From Chitinophagaceae bacterium DXS (GTDB taxonomy: Bacteria > Bacteroidota > Bacteroidia > Chitinophagales > Chitinophagaceae), in assembly GCA_030345135.1 (NCBI GenBank), contig CP128386.1, forward strand, positions 465,129 through 529,128: DNA of 64,000 nt. Direction: 5' to 3'. A model generated the notes under the pieces. That model had not been told where the DNA came from. It ran no database searches and saw nothing but the letters and a program-made list of their open reading frames with translations. Positions 61,336 to 64,000 of this stretch are shown one piece after another. Numbering within the stretch: position 1 is the first letter of the stretch; every line of letters begins with the position of its first letter. Made by a program: the position numbers and the translations under genes.

Positions 61336-64000
61336 GTGAGACACTACTTTCTTTTAAGCAGAATATTACTTATAGTGCTTTGCACACTCAACTTTGTTTC
61401 TTCTTTTGGACAAGTCAATAACAGCGAAAATAGATTTAGTCAAAATGAAAATTCAGCTGCAAGAAAAGTGTTAAACTTTAATGCTAACTGGGCTTTTTAC
61501 AGAGGCGATCTGCAGCACGCCGAAGCCATTGATTTTAATGATAAAGACTGGTATGCCATATCTGTACCACATGTACTGAGGCTGGAAAAAAAGCACAATG
61601 GCGGTAATGAGGTGTACCAGGGAGTTGGCTGGTATCGCAAATATTTTGTTGTGCCTGCATCGTTCAAAAACAAACGTCTGACAATCTGTTTTGATGGGGT
61701 ACAGATGAATTGCGATGTGTTTTTGAATGGCGAGAAAATATACACGCATTATGGTGGTTACATGGGCTTTGTTGTCGATGTAACCAATAAGATAAAATTT
61801 GATAGAGACAATGTTTTGGCGCTTCGTGTTACCAATGAGAATGATCCGCAAACACCACCCGGAAGAAATCAGGAGAAGCTTGATTTTAATTATTATGGTG
61901 GTATTTATCGCGACGTAAAACTGGTTGCAACAAACAAGCTGTACATATCAGATCCGCTTGAGGCTGGTAAGATTGCCGGCGGTGGTTTGTTCGTTACTTA
62001 TCCTAAAGTGAGCAGGCAATATGCTGAGGTAAATGTAAAAACACATATAGTGAATGAGGTGAGAGAACAGAAGGAAGTTAAGCTTGTTACTGTAATAAAG
62101 GATAACACCAACCGGGAGGTGGCTCGTGCGGTTTCTGCGAATGTTTTTCAAGACGAAAAAGAATTCGTTCAAACCCTTGCTGTAAACAATCCTTCGCTCT
62201 GGCATCCGGATCATCCTTATTTGTACCATCTTGTTTCGCAGGTATATAGTGATAACAAGTTGGTGGATGAAAAAACAACTTCAATCGGGATACGTACGAT
62301 CAGTTTTAAATCTCCTTCAGGAAAAGCAGATGGCTTTTATATCAATGGAGAGAAGCTCTATCTGCGCGGCGCAAACAGGCATCAATGCTATCAAACCATT
62401 GGCGATGCTGCATCCAATTCAATGCAATACCGCGATGCCTTGCAAATAAAAAAAGGAGGATTTAATTCCGTGAGAGCTGCGCACTACCCACAATCACCTG
62501 CATTTTTAAATGCTTGTGATGAATTGGGTTTATTGGTGATAGAATGTGAACCAGGCTGGCAGTTTTTTAATAAAGATTCAATTTTTATCTGCCGCACATT
62601 CCGCGATATAAGAGAGATGATCAGAAGAGACCGGAACAGGCCCTCAGTGTTTTTGTGGGAGACATCGTTGAATGAATCACCAACTCCTGCAGCATGGGCT
62701 AAGCAGGCGGTGGCCATTGCGCATGAAGAAATGCCCAATGATCAGATGTTTACATCAGATGATTTTTTTGCGAATGGTAAAAAGTTTTATGATGTATGTT
62801 ATAAGGTAGTTAATGAAGATGGTTCTGATCCGATGCCGCAAATGCCTTCGATCACACGCGAATGGGGAGATACATGGATTGCCGATCCTGCAAAAGAAAA
62901 TGGTCTGAGGGCTTCGAGAATGTACACTGAAAAAGGACTGATTAATCAATGTATACTCAGACAGAACGCGCTGAACGGAACTCCGCTGGAAAGCGAAGGT
63001 GGTTACTGGGATCATGCAAAGCTGGATGCCAATGAAAGAATAGCCGGTTATTTTTTATGGAGCTTTAATGATGTTACAAGAGGCTCAGATCCCATAACAG
63101 CATTTTGTGGAGTGGTTGATATTGACAGGTATGAAAAATTCGGGTATTACCAATTAAAGGCGATGCAAGACGCCCGTAATCCTGCTTATGGACCGATGGT
63201 TTTTATTGCCAGTTTCAATAACAGACCTGATATAGATTCTTCCGTAATTGTATTTTCAAATTGTGAGAAGGTAAAATTTTACAGGAATAATCACTTCATC
63301 AAAGAAATCACCCGCTCTGAAAATGCAGTTACTGCACCGTTCATCGCAGCCAAAGGGGGAAGTCCTTATTTTAAATTTGATTTGACAACATACGAGACCG
63401 GCGAACTAAAAGCTGAAGGTTATCTTGATGGAAAACTGGTTGCGGTACATACCATAGCTACACCAGGTAAGCCAGATCACCTGGAGATTGAGGTTGATGA
63501 TCAATTAATAAAACCAGTAGGAGATGGGACTGATATGATACCGCTCCACGTTAAGATTTGTGATAAGAACGGTACGCTAATTTCAAATAAGAACGCTCTT
63601 GAATCTTACACTATTCATCTTAATGTGAGTGGTGCCGGGTCACTGATTGGTGCTGATATTGCAAGGGCGAACATTGCGGTGCAACATACGGAAGGTGGTA
63701 TTGGTTATGGCATTATCCGTACAGGTAGCCACGCAGGTAAGATAACGGTAAGTGCAACAGCTGATGCTTTAAGGCCTGCTCAAAAAGTTGTTACAACCGT
63801 TAAAAGTGAAGATCAATTTGTACAGGATGGAAAACATTATGCCTGGCTCATTGAAAAAGAAAATACAGTCTTGAAAGAAGGAAATATGAGTGAAGCCCTG
63901 AATGAAAAAACGCAATTGATAAAACTCCTGCCTTCCATGCTAAAGGTGAATAGTGAAAAGCTTTTACCTGGAATAGAAAAACTAATAGACGAAGACTACT
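61336..64000 (+). CDS. GH2 family glycosidase, cut by window end
   Basis: An open frame from GTG 61336 without stop to base 64000 (888 residues visible). Signal peptide ends SSFGQ. The GH2 sugar-binding sandwich (about 45-210: FNANWAFYRGDLQHAEAIDF, RLTICFDGVQMNCDVFLNGE, NYYGGIYRDVKLV) and Ig-like domain precede the (beta/alpha)8 barrel: LYLRGANRHQCYQTIGDA, GFNSVRAAHYPQSPAFLN, acid/base E447 in TSLNES and probable nucleophile E509 in ITREWGDT. A long C-terminal region begins near residue 600, with Big-type sandwiches as in large GH2 beta-galactosidases. It starts 11 bases after the GH43 gene. Galactosidase, arabinosidase or glucuronidase cannot be told apart here. Confidence 0.9.
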   Translation, partial: MRHYFLLSRILLIVLCTLNFVSSFGQVNNSENRFSQNENSAARKVLNFNANWAFYRGDLQHAEAIDFNDKDWYAISVPHVLRLEKKHNGGNEVYQGVGWYRKYFVVPASFKNKRLTICFDGVQMNCDVFLNGEKIYTHYGGYMGFVVDVTNKIKFDRDNVLALRVTNENDPQTPPGRNQEKLDFNYYGGIYRDVKLVATNKLYISDPLEAGKIAGGGLFVTYPKVSRQYAEVNVKTHIVNEVREQKEVKLVTVIKDNTNREVARAVSANVFQDEKEFVQTLAVNNPSLWHPDHPYLYHLVSQVYSDNKLVDEKTTSIGIRTISFKSPSGKADGFYINGEKLYLRGANRHQCYQTIGDAASNSMQYRDALQIKKGGFNSVRAAHYPQSPAFLNACDELGLLVIECEPGWQFFNKDSIFICRTFRDIREMIRRDRNRPSVFLWETSLNESPTPAAWAKQAVAIAHEEMPNDQMFTSDDFFANGKKFYDVCYKVVNEDGSDPMPQMPSITREWGDTWIADPAKENGLRASRMYTEKGLINQCILRQNALNGTPLESEGGYWDHAKLDANERIAGYFLWSFNDVTRGSDPITAFCGVVDIDRYEKFGYYQLKAMQDARNPAYGPMVFIASFNNRPDIDSSVIVFSNCEKVKFYRNNHFIKEITRSENAVTAPFIAAKGGSPYFKFDLTTYETGELKAEGYLDGKLVAVHTIATPGKPDHLEIEVDDQLIKPVGDGTDMIPLHVKICDKNGTLISNKNALESYTIHLNVSGAGSLIGADIARANIAVQHTEGGIGYGIIRTGSHAGKITVSATADALRPAQKVVTTVKSEDQFVQDGKHYAWLIEKENTVLKEGNMSEALNEKTQLIKLLPSMLKVNSEKLLPGIEKLIDEDY

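Overview
The window looks like a chromosome segment of a Bacteroidota bacterium, most likely a Chitinophagaceae-type soil or plant-associated polysaccharide degrader (lineage is inference). The signs are a SusC/SusD pair with its own ECF sigma factor and FecR anti-sigma factor, a second TonB-dependent receptor, many secreted glycoside hydrolases, an UpxY/NusG paralogue, frequent non-ATG start candidates without Shine-Dalgarno sites, and promoters of the Bacteroidota type (TTTG-N19-TAnnTTTG). Nothing points to a plasmid, phage or intact insertion sequence.

Layout. 1-77 is the cut-off 5' end of a leftward secreted protein. 324-10924 is a rightward carbohydrate cluster: GH43, an FG-GAP repeat protein, an alpha/beta-hydrolase, a second GH43, a GH30, a DUF1080 protein, a GH78-like rhamnosidase and a GntR-type regulator. 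11318-20266 holds a GH18 chitinase, two tandem paralogous secreted proteins, yidC, a large zincin metalloprotease, a Lys/Ala-rich repeat protein and a CBS-domain protein. 20521-28368 holds a large GH78 rhamnosidase, a DUF5916 outer-membrane-type protein, a beta-propeller protein and an S1/P1 nuclease. 28683-49123 is mostly housekeeping: FadN-like beta-oxidation enzyme, glycerate kinase, PyrR-like phosphoribosyltransferase, DUF2279 protein, phosphohexomutase, pcm, TonB receptor, DUF445 protein, tRNA-His, tail-specific protease, orphan UpxY, a 51-residue basic protein, a second GH18 protein and a methyltransferase-cupin pair. 47825-50768 is a tight four-gene signalling operon (LytTR regulator, two PNPOx-fold proteins, GAF histidine kinase). 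50989-52167 is an NHL-type lipoprotein. 52390 to the end is a polysaccharide utilisation locus: ECF sigma, FecR, SusC with an STN domain, SusD, GH43 and a GH2 enzyme cut by the window edge.

How it works together. The right-hand locus fits the SusC-STN / FecR / ECF relay: ligand uptake at the outer membrane is signalled to the anti-sigma factor and releases the sigma factor to transcribe the locus. The left cluster supplies GH43, GH30 and rhamnosidase activities suited to branched plant polysaccharides (arabinogalactan, xylan or rhamnogalacturonan; the exact target cannot be read from sequence) and carries its own one-component regulator.

The most unusual feature is not a gene. Directly after many stop codons lie short, degenerate tandem repeats, mostly of 7-nt units (GGTATCA, GATGTAC, GACAATT, GTGAATA, GTTATAC) and some of 8 nt. 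They read in the same orientation as the preceding gene and several are arranged as inverted arms around an intrinsic terminator. They recall the heptanucleotide STRR repeats of cyanobacteria but use many different units and keep a strict post-stop position.
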